NCBI GenBank assembly: GCA_017792425.1
Contig: CP051233.1
Coordinates: 3,322,481-3,386,480, forward strand
Source: Thalassovita sp.
GTDB lineage: Bacteria > Pseudomonadota > Alphaproteobacteria > Rhodobacterales > Rhodobacteraceae
Length of the DNA stretch: 64,000 nt
Reading direction: 5' to 3'
Below, piece by piece: positions 36,134 through 46,100 of this stretch (position 1 is its first letter; each line of letters begins with the position of its first letter). The notes under the pieces are model-generated. The model ran no database searches and was not told the origin of the DNA. It saw nothing but the letters and a program-made list of their open reading frames with translations. Made by a program: the position numbers and the translations under genes.

Positions 36134-36727
36134 ATGAGCAGCAACCGCGACATTGATGCACTGATCGAGATGATGGCCAAGCTGCCCGGCTTGGGTCCGC
36201 GTTCAGCCCGGCGAGCGGTGCTGCACTTGATCCGCAAGCGTGCGCTGTTACTGACCCCCTTGGCGGACCTGATGCAAACGGTCGCCGCTACGGCCCGCGA
36301 ATGCCTGAACTGCGGCAACATCGGTACCGCCGACATCTGCGATATCTGTGCGTCCGAGGTGCGTCAGAACGGCATTTTATGCGTCGTCGAGGACGTCGCG
36401 GACCTGTGGGCGATGGAACGGTCCGGCGTGTTCAAGGGGCGTTATCACGTACTGGGTGGCACTCTGTCCGCGCTGGATTCCGTCGGGCCAGACGACTTGC
36501 GTATTCCCCGCCTGCTGGATCGGGTGAAAACCGAAAGTGTGAACGAGGTCATTCTGGCGCTGAACGCTACGGTGGACGGCCAGACCACGGCCCACTACAT
36601 CGCCGATCAACTCGACGGGATGGTAAGCCTGAGTTCGCTGGCGCAGGGCGTACCGATCGGCGGCGAGTTGGACTATCTGGATGATGGCACAATTACGGCT
36701 GCTCTGAATGCCCGGAAACGGCTGTAA
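36134..36727 (+). CDS. recR: Recombination protein RecR
   Basis: A 197-residue RecFOR-pathway protein. The N-terminal helix-hairpin-helix is KLPGLGPRSARRAVLHLI, the zinc finger is CLNCGNIGTADICDIC (about residues 57-72), and the Toprim domain starts at LCVVEDVADLWAME. It begins 13 bases after the ybaB stop. Confidence 0.95.
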   Translation: MSSNRDIDALIEMMAKLPGLGPRSARRAVLHLIRKRALLLTPLADLMQTVAATARECLNCGNIGTADICDICASEVRQNGILCVVEDVADLWAMERSGVFKGRYHVLGGTLSALDSVGPDDLRIPRLLDRVKTESVNEVILALNATVDGQTTAHYIADQLDGMVSLSSLAQGVPIGGELDYLDDGTITAALNARKRL

Positions 36728-36733
36728 CAATTG

Positions 36734-36770
36734 AAAGGCCCTGCGGGTATCACCGCAGGGCCTTTCTTTT
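36734..36770 (+). terminator. Terminator after recR
   Basis: Perfect 13-bp stem AAAGGCCCTGCGG/CCGCAGGGCCTTT with a 6-base loop, followed by CTTTT and more T. It sits between the converging recR and trcR genes. Confidence 0.85.
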
Positions 36771-36790
36771 TCCCATGACTTTTCTGCCTA

Positions 36791-37531
36791 TCAGGGCTGT
36801 TCGTCGTCCGAGTCGCCACCAGGCAGGTTGAAGAAGCTGTCGGCGTCCAGGTAATCCTCGTCCTTTTCGTCCTCGTCCTCTTTCAGGCTGAAAGTTTCCA
36901 GCCCTTCGATCGCGGTCGGGATCTTCGGTTCGGAACCCATCGTCAGGCTCTGTTCGGTCGACAGCAACTTGCGACGGTCATCATCCGACATGGCCGCGCC
37001 ATCGGCGGCGCGCTTGGCCGCTGCTTTCTGAACCGCGGCGTCCAGTTCGGACTGACGGCACAGGCCCAGGGCAACCGGATCAATCGGTTGCATGTTGGCG
37101 ATGTTCCAATGGGTCCGCTCACGGATCGACTGAATGGTCGGCTTGGTCGTGCCAACCAACTTTGCGATCTGGCCATCTGTCAGCTCCGGGTGGAATTTCA
37201 CCAGCCACAGGATCGAGTTCGGACGGTCCTGACGCTTCGACAGCGGGGTGTAGCGCGGCCCACGACGCTTTTCTTCGCCTGCGGCAGCCGGGTTGAACTT
37301 CAGCTTCAACTTGTGCAGCGGGTTCTTTTCCGCCAGGGCGATTTCAGCTTCGGTCAACTGGTTGTTGGCGACCGGGTCGAACCCCTTTACCCCGACAGCC
37401 ACGTCGCCATCCGCGATGCCCTGGATTTCAAGCTCGTGCATGCCGACGAAATCGGCAATCTGCTTGAAGCTGACCGTGGTGTTGTCGATCAGCCAAACGG
37501 CGGTCGCTTTCGCCATGATCGGTTTGGACAT
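36791..37531 (-). CDS. trcR: DUF1013 protein, cell cycle transcriptional regulator TrcR
   Basis: A 246-residue alphaproteobacterial protein. The N-terminus IMAKATAVWLIDNTTVSFKQIADFVGMHELE and the central LVGTTKPTIQSIRERTHWN are hallmarks of DUF1013, known in Caulobacter as the cell-cycle regulator TrcR. The C-terminus is acidic (KEDEDEKDEDYLDADSF). It is divergent from an RNase T2 gene. Confidence 0.85.
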   Translation of the reverse strand: MSKPIMAKATAVWLIDNTTVSFKQIADFVGMHELEIQGIADGDVAVGVKGFDPVANNQLTEAEIALAEKNPLHKLKLKFNPAAAGEEKRRGPRYTPLSKRQDRPNSILWLVKFHPELTDGQIAKLVGTTKPTIQSIRERTHWNIANMQPIDPVALGLCRQSELDAAVQKAAAKRAADGAAMSDDDRRKLLSTEQSLTMGSEPKIPTAIEGLETFSLKEDEDEKDEDYLDADSFFNLPGGDSDDEQP

Positions 37532-37654
37532 GTCATCTCTCCTTGATGCAAATCTTCCCCGTTGCCTGAAACAGGCTGCCCTATTCGGGCGGGTTACCGT
37601 TGTCGGGGAACTTGGCGCCTATATAGTGCCGATAAAGCAGGAAGGGAAGAGTTT

Positions 37655-38296
37655 ATGCGGTTGTTGGTCTTTTCGGCGATTCTGGCATTGATTTGCAGCA
37701 CATCGGCACGCACAGAGGGTGAACGCCCCGGAGAGTTCGACTATTACGTCCTGTCGCTTAGCTGGTCGCCAAACTGGTGCGCGGTCGAGGGCGATTCCCG
37801 CGGCTCTCCTCAGTGCGAACCCCGGAACAACTATGGCTGGGTGCTGCACGGGCTGTGGCCACAATATCACCGTGGCTGGCCATCCTATTGCCGCACCACC
37901 GAACCTCACCCCACGCGCCGCATGTCCGAAGCGATGGTGGACATCATGGGAAGCTCGGGGCTGGCCTGGTATCAATGGAAAAAGCACGGCACTTGCTCTG
38001 GCCTGTCCGCCGCCCAGTACTACGCTTTGTCGCGCAAGGCCTATGAGATGGTGAACAGACCGGCCATCTTCCGCAAACTGGAGCGCCCGGTCAAACTGCC
38101 AGCCAGGGTGATCGAAGAGGCGTTCCTGAAAGAGAACCCGCGATGGGAACCCGACATGCTGACGATCACCTGCCAGCACGGGCGAGTGCAAGAAGCCCGC
38201 CTGTGCCTGTCCAAAGATCTGCAACCGGTTCCCTGCGGGCAGGACACCGTGCAGGATTGCCGCCTAAAGGACGCCTTATTCGATCCGATCAGATAG
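37655..38296 (+). CDS. Secreted ribonuclease T2
   Basis: A 213-residue endoribonuclease, probably periplasmic, releasing 3'-nucleotides via 2',3'-cyclic intermediates. A signal peptide (about residues 1-19) precedes the two catalytic motifs HGLWPQY (CAS1) and WKKHGTCSG (CAS2), and there are several Cys for disulfides. The ATG at 37655, after GAAGGGAAGAG, gives the signal peptide; an in-frame start further upstream would bury it. Confidence 0.92.
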   Translation: MRLLVFSAILALICSTSARTEGERPGEFDYYVLSLSWSPNWCAVEGDSRGSPQCEPRNNYGWVLHGLWPQYHRGWPSYCRTTEPHPTRRMSEAMVDIMGSSGLAWYQWKKHGTCSGLSAAQYYALSRKAYEMVNRPAIFRKLERPVKLPARVIEEAFLKENPRWEPDMLTITCQHGRVQEARLCLSKDLQPVPCGQDTVQDCRLKDALFDPIR

Positions 38297-38347
38297 GTGC
38301 TCACCGACTCGACTCCTGTCGGAATCGCCCCGCTTGCATTGACCGTA

Positions 38348-40129
38348 TCAAGTCCGCCCCCCCTCAGCCGGCATAGCCGAACATTCTGTAAATATCCGCA
38401 GCTTGCAGCGAGCACAGACAGCGGGATCAAGCAATGGGTACACTTCGGCGATGGCATCGCGCTTGGACAGATGGATGTGCTCTTTCGTCAGCGCCTTCAT
38501 CACTTTGAACCGCGCAAGTTTGGAAATCGTTCGGGGCGTTTTGGTCTGCAAGTGAAAACTGCCACTGCGACGGTGGCGGCGTTCCGCTTCTTCTATCAGC
38601 AACTCAGCACCGGGCATGTCGATCTCTCCGACACCTTTCACGATGAAAATCATATGCTTCTGCTGTGGCCGCTCAATCTCGAACCGGCGAAACTGACGGC
38701 GGATATGCTCGACCGAACCGAAGTATAGCGGTCCATCCAATCGCGAAATTATCAACTGAGGACATTCAGGCAGGCTGTTCGAAGCGGCATTCTTGAAAAC
38801 CCTTGTCGGTGTGGACGGATCCGGTGCACCCACGCCAATAAATGGATGAGCGGTCTGGTTCAGAAAGAGGCCCAGCGAAAGAAGGACGCCAGCGTAGATC
38901 GCGAATTCAAGGTCAATCACCAACGCCGAGCTGAAAGTAATCAGCGCGATAGAAGCCTCTGAATAAGATGTGGTCAGGATATGACGGATTTGCCGGACAT
39001 CAATCAGCCGGAACGCCACCAGCAGGATCACCCCGGCCATTGCCGCAATCGGCACATAAGCGAACAGGGGGGCCACGAACAGGAGGATCAGAAACAGGAA
39101 CGCCGCCGCGAAAACAGCAGACAGAGGCGTCGCCGCGCCGCTGTCGTAATTGACCCCGGACCTAGTGAACGAGGCCGATCCCGGATAGCACCGGAACATC
39201 GACCCGATGATGTTGGACAATCCCTGGCCGACAAATTCTTTGTTGCCGTTGATCATCTGCCCCGATTTCAATGCGATGGCGCGCGACACCGACATGGCCT
39301 CTAGCAGCCCGACGATTGCAATCGCCATCGCCGAGGAGCTGAGATCCTGCACGGCGCTCAGGTTGATGCCTGGGAAGGCGAAGTAGGGAATAACGCCATC
39401 CAGACGCCCGATGGTGGCCAGCCCGGCATCTGCCCCTCCCAAACCGAGGCTGAGCAGCGTGGCGGCCAGCAGAGCGATCAGGTAGTTAGGGCTGGCTGGT
39501 CGCCAGGCTTTGATGGCAATGCCAAGGACGAGGGCGGTTCCGGCCACCAGCAACGACCGCCAGTCTGTCGCGCCCAGACCGCGTACCAACGCTGTTGCGA
39601 ATGCGCCCAGATCGTCGGGACGGGGCAGGACGATACCCAGCACCTTATCAATCTGGCTGAGCGCGATTAGGATCGCTGCGCCGGTGACAAAACCGATCAT
39701 GACAGAATGCGACACGAAATCCACCAAGGCCCCCAACCGCGCCAGACCAAGGGCCAATTGGATCACCCCCACTAGCAAGGAAAGCAGGATCGCGGCGGAA
39801 ATGAACTCGGGCGAACCGGGGGCATACAGCCCGGACAGCGAGCCGAACACCAGAACGGAAATTGCCGTCGCGGGGCCGGAAACGGCGTGCCAGCTTGATC
39901 CTGTCAGCGCGGCAACGACCGGTGTGACCATTGCGGTGTAGAACCCATACTCGGGCGGAAGACCGGCAATGGCGGCAAAAGCCACGCCCTGCGGAAGCGC
40001 CAGCGTCGCACCGGTCAATCCTGCAAAAGCATCGGCGCGCAAACTGGCGGGTGATACACGAGCGGCCCAGGTCGGCAGCAACGAAAATTTCATGAAAAGG
40101 CGGGCGCCCCTCTGCTCTTTCCTTGGCAT
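38348..40129 (-). CDS. SulP family anion transporter with STAS domain
   Basis: A 593-residue membrane protein. The transport domain (about residues 20-430) begins AFAGLTGATLALPQGVAFAAIAG and has the SulP motif GSMFRCYPGSASFTRSGVN. A C-terminal STAS domain (about 465-560) follows, then a Cys pair in CARCKLRIFTEC. The family carries sulfate, bicarbonate or other anions; the substrate is not determined here. The ATG at 40129 follows GGAGGAG. It is divergent from a LysR gene. Confidence 0.9.
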   Translation of the reverse strand: MPRKEQRGARLFMKFSLLPTWAARVSPASLRADAFAGLTGATLALPQGVAFAAIAGLPPEYGFYTAMVTPVVAALTGSSWHAVSGPATAISVLVFGSLSGLYAPGSPEFISAAILLSLLVGVIQLALGLARLGALVDFVSHSVMIGFVTGAAILIALSQIDKVLGIVLPRPDDLGAFATALVRGLGATDWRSLLVAGTALVLGIAIKAWRPASPNYLIALLAATLLSLGLGGADAGLATIGRLDGVIPYFAFPGINLSAVQDLSSSAMAIAIVGLLEAMSVSRAIALKSGQMINGNKEFVGQGLSNIIGSMFRCYPGSASFTRSGVNYDSGAATPLSAVFAAAFLFLILLFVAPLFAYVPIAAMAGVILLVAFRLIDVRQIRHILTTSYSEASIALITFSSALVIDLEFAIYAGVLLSLGLFLNQTAHPFIGVGAPDPSTPTRVFKNAASNSLPECPQLIISRLDGPLYFGSVEHIRRQFRRFEIERPQQKHMIFIVKGVGEIDMPGAELLIEEAERRHRRSGSFHLQTKTPRTISKLARFKVMKALTKEHIHLSKRDAIAEVYPLLDPAVCARCKLRIFTECSAMPAEGGRT

Positions 40130-40260
40130 GGCTCCTCCGATTGGCGCCGCTCGAGGACAGGGTGGCCCTTCGTCCCGGCGCGTGTGGGCACATAGCGCTA
40201 TTGCCAAGGCACGGGTAGTTCGCGAAAAGTAACGGGTATAATAGTTGGATATAGGTCTGG

Positions 40261-41160
40261 ATGGTCAAAGTTCAGCATATCGAGGTTCTGCTAGCTGTGG
40301 AAAACGCAGGCAGCATTCGCGCCGCATCCAAGCTGCTGGGCAAGACCCAACCAGCAGTAACAAAAGCGTTGCGGCAGGCCGAGGCCGAGTTGGGCGTTGC
40401 GGTGTTCAAACGCACGGCAAGCGGCGTGGTCCTGACCGAAGAGGGTAAAATCGTGTTGCGACGCGCCCGCGTTATCCAGTCCGAATTGCGCAAGTTGCAG
40501 GAAGACGTGGACCAGCGCCGGGGACTGGGAACGGGGCGGCTGAATGTCACCGTGTCACCTCTGGCCGCCAGCCGGATCGTGGGCGCGACGATCAAACGGT
40601 TCAAGCGCAAATTCCCCGGCGTTCATGTACAGATAAACAGCGGTCACGAACCTATAGCTTTTGGTCCTGTACGTGAGGGACAGGTTGATGCCGTGATTGG
40701 CCCGGAACCAAGGGAGCCGGACACCGCGGGCCTGTCGGTTCAGTTTCTTGTGGAGACCGACATCGTTATCGTCACCGGAGAGAATTCCCGTTGGCGGAAT
40801 GCGACCTCTCTTCACGAACTGGTTTCGGCCGAATGGCTGATGATCGGAACGCGTGCGCGCCTTCCGATCCTGCAAAGGCACTTCATAGACCGGGGACTGA
40901 CACCGCCGGACCCAATGGTCACGTCTGAATCGATTGTTAGTGTTTTGTCGATGCTTCAGGACAGCGATCTATTGTGTACGTTTCCGGCGCTGCTGATTAG
41001 TCAGACCACGGACAAGTGGCGCATCCGCGCACTTGATTTGGTCGAAACTCTGGCGTCGGCCCGAATTTCGATAACCACGTCGTCGGAACGTCCGCCGACA
41101 CCTGCGATCCAATATTTCTGCGATTGCGCCATGCAGGTATGCCAAAACGAGTTTATCTGA
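40261..41160 (+). CDS. LysR family transcriptional regulator
   Basis: A 299-residue LysR protein with an N-terminal helix-turn-helix (SIRAASKLLGKTQPAVTKAL, about residues 17-36) and a periplasmic-binding-like effector domain. A TATAAT at 40237-40242 may be its -10 element. It lies between the divergent SulP gene and the sulfatase gene on the same strand 122 bases downstream, so it could regulate either. Confidence 0.88.
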   Translation: MVKVQHIEVLLAVENAGSIRAASKLLGKTQPAVTKALRQAEAELGVAVFKRTASGVVLTEEGKIVLRRARVIQSELRKLQEDVDQRRGLGTGRLNVTVSPLAASRIVGATIKRFKRKFPGVHVQINSGHEPIAFGPVREGQVDAVIGPEPREPDTAGLSVQFLVETDIVIVTGENSRWRNATSLHELVSAEWLMIGTRARLPILQRHFIDRGLTPPDPMVTSESIVSVLSMLQDSDLLCTFPALLISQTTDKWRIRALDLVETLASARISITTSSERPPTPAIQYFCDCAMQVCQNEFI

Positions 41161-41282
41161 CCTATTCCCAAAAGAAATAGCCATAAACATTTCGGTCCTC
41201 CCGCAGCAGGTACTGAACATGTAAATTACTCCGATCCAGCTCTGCGCCTTATGCGCTGTTCGATGGTTATGTGGAGGTCGCC

Positions 41283-42956
41283 ATGAACATTCTATTCATC
41301 ATGTATGATCAACTGCGGTTCGACTACCTGAGCTGTGCCGGACATCCCCATCTGCAGACACCGAATTTTGACCGCGTTGCTGCGAAAGGCGTAAGATTTA
41401 CGAACGCTTATGTGCAGTCGCCGATCTGCGGCGCGTCGCGGATGAGCTTTTACACCGGGCGGTATGTTTCTTCGCACGGGGCGCAGTGGAACGGGTTTCC
41501 CCTGCGCGTGGGAGAGGTGACGCTGGGCGATCACCTGCGCGAACAGGGCATGGATTGCTGGCTGCTGGGCAAGACCCACATGAAGGCAGATGCCAAAGGG
41601 ATGGCGCGGCTAGGCTTGGCACCTGACAGCGTGATTGGCGCCCGGCAGGCAGATTGTGGGTTTGATGCTTGGGTCAGAGACGATGGGCTTTGGGCACAAG
41701 GGCCAGACGGGTTCTATGACAGCAAGCGGTCCCCCTATAACGAATACCTGATGGCCAAGGGCTATGACGGGGAAAATCCTTGGGCCGATTACGCGAATGC
41801 GGGCGTCAGCGATGACCAAATCGCATCGGGCTGGATGTTCCGCAACGCGGACAAGGCCGCCAACATCCGGGAAGAGGACAGCGAAACGCCCTGGCTGACA
41901 TCCGAAGCGATCCGTTTCGTGGATGAAACCAAAGGCCCTTGGTGCGCCCATGTGTCATTCATCAAGCCACACTGGCCCTATATCGTGTCGGCACCCTATC
42001 ATGACATGTACGGCCACAACCAGATTCAACAGCCCCTGCGGAACAGGGCCGAACTGGACAATCCGCATCCGGTTCTGGCAGCCTATCAGGACACCCGTAT
42101 CGCCCACGCATTTCAGCAAGACGAGGTCCGCGAAAAGGTTATCCCAGCCTACATGGGACTGATCAAGCAATGCGACGATCAGTTAGGGCGGCTTCTGGAT
42201 CATCTGGAATCCACCGGCCAGATGGATGATACGATGATCGTCCTGACTTCGGACCACGGGGACTATCTGGGGGATCACTGGCTGGGAGAGAAGGACTTCT
42301 TTCACGAAGCAGCCGTAAAGATTCCACTTATCATCTTTGACCCGCGTCCCGAGGCGGACAGCACGCGTGGCACAACTTGTGACGCCTTGGTCGAAGCAAT
42401 CGACCTTGCCGCCACTTTTGTCGAGGCGGCGGGCGGTGAAGTCCCTGATCACATAATCGAAGGCAGATCGCTGATGCCCTGGCTGCACGGCGAAGAACCG
42501 ATCGACTGGCGCGAGTATGTCATCAGCGAATACGACTATTCGGTGACACCGCGATGCCAGGCATTGGGTGTGATCCCGCGTGATGCGCGTATTTTCATGG
42601 TGTTTGACGGGCGTTGGAAGCTGATCCATTTCGAGGGCGGCTTCCGCCCGATGCTCTTTGACCTTGCGACCGACCCGGAAGAGTTCACCGATCTCGGCGC
42701 AGACCTCACCCACCAGGAGCAGATCAGCCGCCTGTATGATCACCTTGGCGCATGGGGGCGGCGGATGGCGCAGCGCGTGACCGTGTCCGATCACGATATC
42801 CAGAACGCCCGGGGCACTTCCATACGCCGGGGAATCCTGCCCTTTATGATCGACGGCAGCGAAGTACCGCCCGAACTGACCGAGAAATATCGCGGCCCAG
42901 CCCGTCAGAATTTCGTGCCCACAAAGCAGCGCGAGGAGCAAACCCATGAAAACTGA
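41283..42956 (+). CDS. Cytoplasmic sulfatase (CGASR active site)
   Basis: A 557-residue alkaline-phosphatase-superfamily hydrolase of the choline-sulfatase/phosphonate-monoesterase branch. The formylglycine site is Cys49-Gly-Ala-Ser-Arg53, matching CxAxR. Metal ligands lie in YDQLRFD (residues 8-14) and TSDHGDYLGDH (about 320). No signal peptide is present, so it should act in the cytoplasm after uptake. The ATG at 41283 follows GGAGG; a GTG at 41271 overlaps that site. Its 3' end overlaps the TRAP permease gene by 11 bases. Substrate unknown; a phosphonate ester activity cannot be excluded. Confidence 0.85.
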   Translation: MNILFIMYDQLRFDYLSCAGHPHLQTPNFDRVAAKGVRFTNAYVQSPICGASRMSFYTGRYVSSHGAQWNGFPLRVGEVTLGDHLREQGMDCWLLGKTHMKADAKGMARLGLAPDSVIGARQADCGFDAWVRDDGLWAQGPDGFYDSKRSPYNEYLMAKGYDGENPWADYANAGVSDDQIASGWMFRNADKAANIREEDSETPWLTSEAIRFVDETKGPWCAHVSFIKPHWPYIVSAPYHDMYGHNQIQQPLRNRAELDNPHPVLAAYQDTRIAHAFQQDEVREKVIPAYMGLIKQCDDQLGRLLDHLESTGQMDDTMIVLTSDHGDYLGDHWLGEKDFFHEAAVKIPLIIFDPRPEADSTRGTTCDALVEAIDLAATFVEAAGGEVPDHIIEGRSLMPWLHGEEPIDWREYVISEYDYSVTPRCQALGVIPRDARIFMVFDGRWKLIHFEGGFRPMLFDLATDPEEFTDLGADLTHQEQISRLYDHLGAWGRRMAQRVTVSDHDIQNARGTSIRRGILPFMIDGSEVPPELTEKYRGPARQNFVPTKQREEQTHEN

Positions 42957-45042
42957 AACCCACAAACCGGGCCGCGCATTCGACAAGCGCCTTGCCGACC
43001 GGGTTGCCATCCTCTTTGCGGTAGTTGTCGTTTTGTATTCTGCGTCGGGGCCAATCAGTGAATTCGTGCGCTGGTTCATCGAAACCACCACGCCCGCATT
43101 TGAGGAAATGAGCCGCCGCGACCAGCGAGTTTTCCTGCGCGAACACTGGCTGGGCGCGGCCTATCGCAGCTTTGAACAAGCTGTGCTGCTGCCGACCGGC
43201 CTGATCATCGGCCTTCCGATTGTCCTGAGCTTTGTCATCACGCTTCTGACTCTGCATCGCAAAGCCGGACTGCGCTGGCTGAATTGGGTTCTGGCCGGTC
43301 TGGCTGTGGTCGCCTTCGCCAGTTGGATCGCTGTTATCTTTGCCAGTGACGCAGGTGTCCTGCCTTCGGCGCGGGCGGTTGACTATGTCATGTTCCCTCT
43401 GGCGACCGCGATCACGCTGTACCTGACCTATCGTCTGTTCGGCGGGTTCATCGTGGCCTTTTGCCTGTTCTGGGTGATCTATTTCTTCGTCAAAGGATAC
43501 CTGCCGGACTGGACCGGAATCCTGGCCGGGTCTGAATCGACCTTTGGCCAGAACCTGCGCCAGATGATCCTGCAGTTCTGGGCACAAACGGGGGGCATGT
43601 TCGGCCAACCGATCCAGGTGGTTACCGGCAACGTGCTGATCTTCATTGTCTTCGGGGCAGTCCTGATGTCCAGCGGGGCGGGGGATCTGCTGATGAAGAT
43701 CGCCAATCGCCTGACTGGCGGGCTGACAGGTGGGGCCGCACATGCGGCGGTGGCGTCGTCGGCGCTGTTTGGCACCTTGTCCGGTGCTGCGATTTCCAAC
43801 GTCGTTTCAACCGGGGTGATGACCATCCCCGTGATCCGCAAATCGGGTTTCAAGCCTGCCTTCGCCGGCGCAGTCGAGGCCGCAGCCTCTACCGGTGGGC
43901 AGATTATGCCGCCGGTGATGGGCGTTGTCGCCTTCTTTGTCGCGGGGCAGATCGGGCTGGAATACCGCTATATCGTGGTCGCCGCGATCCTGCCTGCCGC
44001 CTTCTATTATCTAGGAACCTTCCTGGCCGTCTACTTCGAAGCCCGCAAACTGGGTATCGGTGCGCTGCCGGATTCGGCGCGGCCCAAGCTGACCCGCAAG
44101 GAATGGGTTCAGTGCCTTGTCTTTGTCGCGCCGCTGGGAACCCTCAGCTACTTCCTTTTCGCACAGCCGTCGGTGCCGAAAGCCGGGTTCTACGGGTTGG
44201 TAGTTGCACTGGTATCGGCCGCCCTCCTGTTCAAGGAATTCCGGTCGTGGGAAAAGATCTGGCATGCCTTCGTGGATGCGGGCCGCATGGCTGCCTCTAT
44301 CGTGGTCATCGTCACCGCCATCGGGTTGATCGTCGGGCTGATCCAGACCTCTGGCTTTGCAGGGCGCCTGTCGCTGCTGCTGGCCGAGGTCGCCTCTGGA
44401 CCGCTGCCGATCGTCCTGATCGTGGTGGCGCTGGGGGCCATTGTACTGGGCATGGGCCTGCCACCGGGCGCGACCTATTTCATCATCGTGATCGCGCTGT
44501 CATCTGGCATCGATACGGTGGGGATCGCGCCGCTGACACTGCACCTGTTCGTGGTGGTATTCGCCATGATGTCAACGGTCACGCCACCCGTTGCGCTTGC
44601 GGCCTTCGCTGCAGCGCCGATTGCCGGGGCCGGTCCCGTCCGTACCGGGTTCGAGGCCGCCAAGATCGCGCTGGCCGGGTTCCTGATCCCCTTCGTCTTT
44701 GTCTATCACCCGGCGGTGCTGTACAAGCTGCAGGTCTTGTTCGAATGGTTCGGCGAGGAGCGCGTGAACTCTAAGGCGATGATCGACATTTCGACTGTCA
44801 CCTGGTTCGACTTCGGCTGGATCATCGTTGCGTTCACCCTGGCCATGTGGCTGATCGCCTCTGCTATGGCGGGGTTTGATCGCCTCCGCCTGACTGTGGC
44901 AGAGCGCGCCCTGCGCGTCGTTCTGGGCGGCGCAGTTCTTTTGCCGGAACTGACCATAGCTGCCCCCGCTACCGCTCTCGGGCTGGCACTGATTTTCCTG
45001 AGCCCGCGCCTTTGCGCGAAACGCGAACCAGCAACCAACTAG
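42946..45042 (+). CDS. TRAP transporter fused permease (TAXI type)
   Basis: A 698-residue membrane protein in which the small and large TRAP permeases are joined. The first about 180 residues carry four helices; the rest is the DctM-like part with GAAHAAVASSALFGTLSGAA and GGQIMPPVMGVVAFF. Its start lies inside the sulfatase 3' end, with GAGGAG at 8 bases, so the two are translationally coupled. It works with the TAXI binding protein downstream and probably imports the sulfatase substrate. Confidence 0.92.
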   Translation: MKTETHKPGRAFDKRLADRVAILFAVVVVLYSASGPISEFVRWFIETTTPAFEEMSRRDQRVFLREHWLGAAYRSFEQAVLLPTGLIIGLPIVLSFVITLLTLHRKAGLRWLNWVLAGLAVVAFASWIAVIFASDAGVLPSARAVDYVMFPLATAITLYLTYRLFGGFIVAFCLFWVIYFFVKGYLPDWTGILAGSESTFGQNLRQMILQFWAQTGGMFGQPIQVVTGNVLIFIVFGAVLMSSGAGDLLMKIANRLTGGLTGGAAHAAVASSALFGTLSGAAISNVVSTGVMTIPVIRKSGFKPAFAGAVEAAASTGGQIMPPVMGVVAFFVAGQIGLEYRYIVVAAILPAAFYYLGTFLAVYFEARKLGIGALPDSARPKLTRKEWVQCLVFVAPLGTLSYFLFAQPSVPKAGFYGLVVALVSAALLFKEFRSWEKIWHAFVDAGRMAASIVVIVTAIGLIVGLIQTSGFAGRLSLLLAEVASGPLPIVLIVVALGAIVLGMGLPPGATYFIIVIALSSGIDTVGIAPLTLHLFVVVFAMMSTVTPPVALAAFAAAPIAGAGPVRTGFEAAKIALAGFLIPFVFVYHPAVLYKLQVLFEWFGEERVNSKAMIDISTVTWFDFGWIIVAFTLAMWLIASAMAGFDRLRLTVAERALRVVLGGAVLLPELTIAAPATALGLALIFLSPRLCAKREPATN

Positions 45043-45075
45043 ACGACCACTCGCACCGAATAGGGAGGAAACCCG

Positions 45076-46053
45076 ATGCGAAACCTGACCATAGCCGCCG
45101 TTGCCGCTGCAACTTTGACCTCGGGTGCGGCATTTGCCGACACCACGTTGAAAATGGCCACGATCGAACCAAGCCTGGGCCAAGCCATCACGATGGCGAC
45201 CTTCGCCAACGTGGTGAATGGCCATCTGGACGGCATCCAGATCGAAGTCGCCGGCGGTGGCGCCGCAACTGTTCATCAATTGGAAACCGCCCGGGGCAAC
45301 CTGGACATGTACATGGCTTCGCCCACGATCTACACCTTCATCTCCAAGGGTGTTGCGATGTACAAGAACGAACCCGATGCCGCCGAGGTTTCGAAAAACC
45401 TCGCACTGCTGATGTGGTTCCCCTATGGCCAGTATCACTATGCGGTCCGCGGGGACAGCGACATCGAATTTCTGGACGATATCGAAGGCACTACCGTATT
45501 TCTGGGCCCCGCAGGCGGTGGCGCGTTCAACGCGGCCAAGGGCTGGATCGAAGCAACCACCGGCCTTGTCGCCGGCGAGGACTATGAAGCCATCACCGCC
45601 AACTGGGCAACCGGGTTCCAGTCGTTCCTGGACGGCAAGATCGACATGTATGTGAACGGCTGCATCGACCCCTGCCAGCAGTTCATCCAGTTCACCGAAA
45701 CCGAAAGCATCCGTTTTATCGGACCGGAAAGCCATGAGGGCGAGGCCGTGACCAAGTTCCTGGGCAATTTCCGTTATCTGGCGGAAATCCCGTCAGGCCA
45801 ATACGCCAATCAGGCGAACACTGGCCCCGTCATATCGAATGACACGGCCGTCGGCATCGGTGTCCGCGCCGATCTGGACGAGGAAACGATCTATCAAGTC
45901 ACCAAGGCGTTCTGGGATAATGTCGGCGGGATCACGTCGGACGCACCTTGGGCCAAAGCTCTGAGCCTGGAATTCGCGGTGCAGTCGCTGGCCGACATGC
46001 CGCTGCACCCAGGCGCCGCGCGTTATTACAAGGAAGTCGGCGTTCTGAAGTAA
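45076..46053 (+). CDS. TAXI family TRAP substrate-binding protein
   Basis: A 325-residue periplasmic protein with a signal peptide ending GAAFAD (about residue 21). The TAXI pattern is visible: residues near SLGQAITMATFANVV, then DMYMASPTIYTF, and GPAGGGAFNAA in the second lobe. Two Cys in NGCIDPCQQF may form a disulfide. It completes the sulfatase-permease-binding protein operon and is followed by a terminator. Confidence 0.9.
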   Translation: MRNLTIAAVAAATLTSGAAFADTTLKMATIEPSLGQAITMATFANVVNGHLDGIQIEVAGGGAATVHQLETARGNLDMYMASPTIYTFISKGVAMYKNEPDAAEVSKNLALLMWFPYGQYHYAVRGDSDIEFLDDIEGTTVFLGPAGGGAFNAAKGWIEATTGLVAGEDYEAITANWATGFQSFLDGKIDMYVNGCIDPCQQFIQFTETESIRFIGPESHEGEAVTKFLGNFRYLAEIPSGQYANQANTGPVISNDTAVGIGVRADLDEETIYQVTKAFWDNVGGITSDAPWAKALSLEFAVQSLADMPLHPGAARYYKEVGVLK

Positions 46054-46061
46054 CGCCAACA

Positions 46062-46100
46062 GGCCAGGACTCCTTACACGGTCCTGGCCACCTGGTTGTT
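46062..46100 (+). terminator. Terminator after the TAXI gene
   Basis: Perfect 9-bp stem GGCCAGGAC/GTCCTGGCC (46062-46070 with 46081-46089), a 10-base loop and a loosely T-rich tail. It separates the TAXI operon from the DctPQM operon. Confidence 0.65.
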
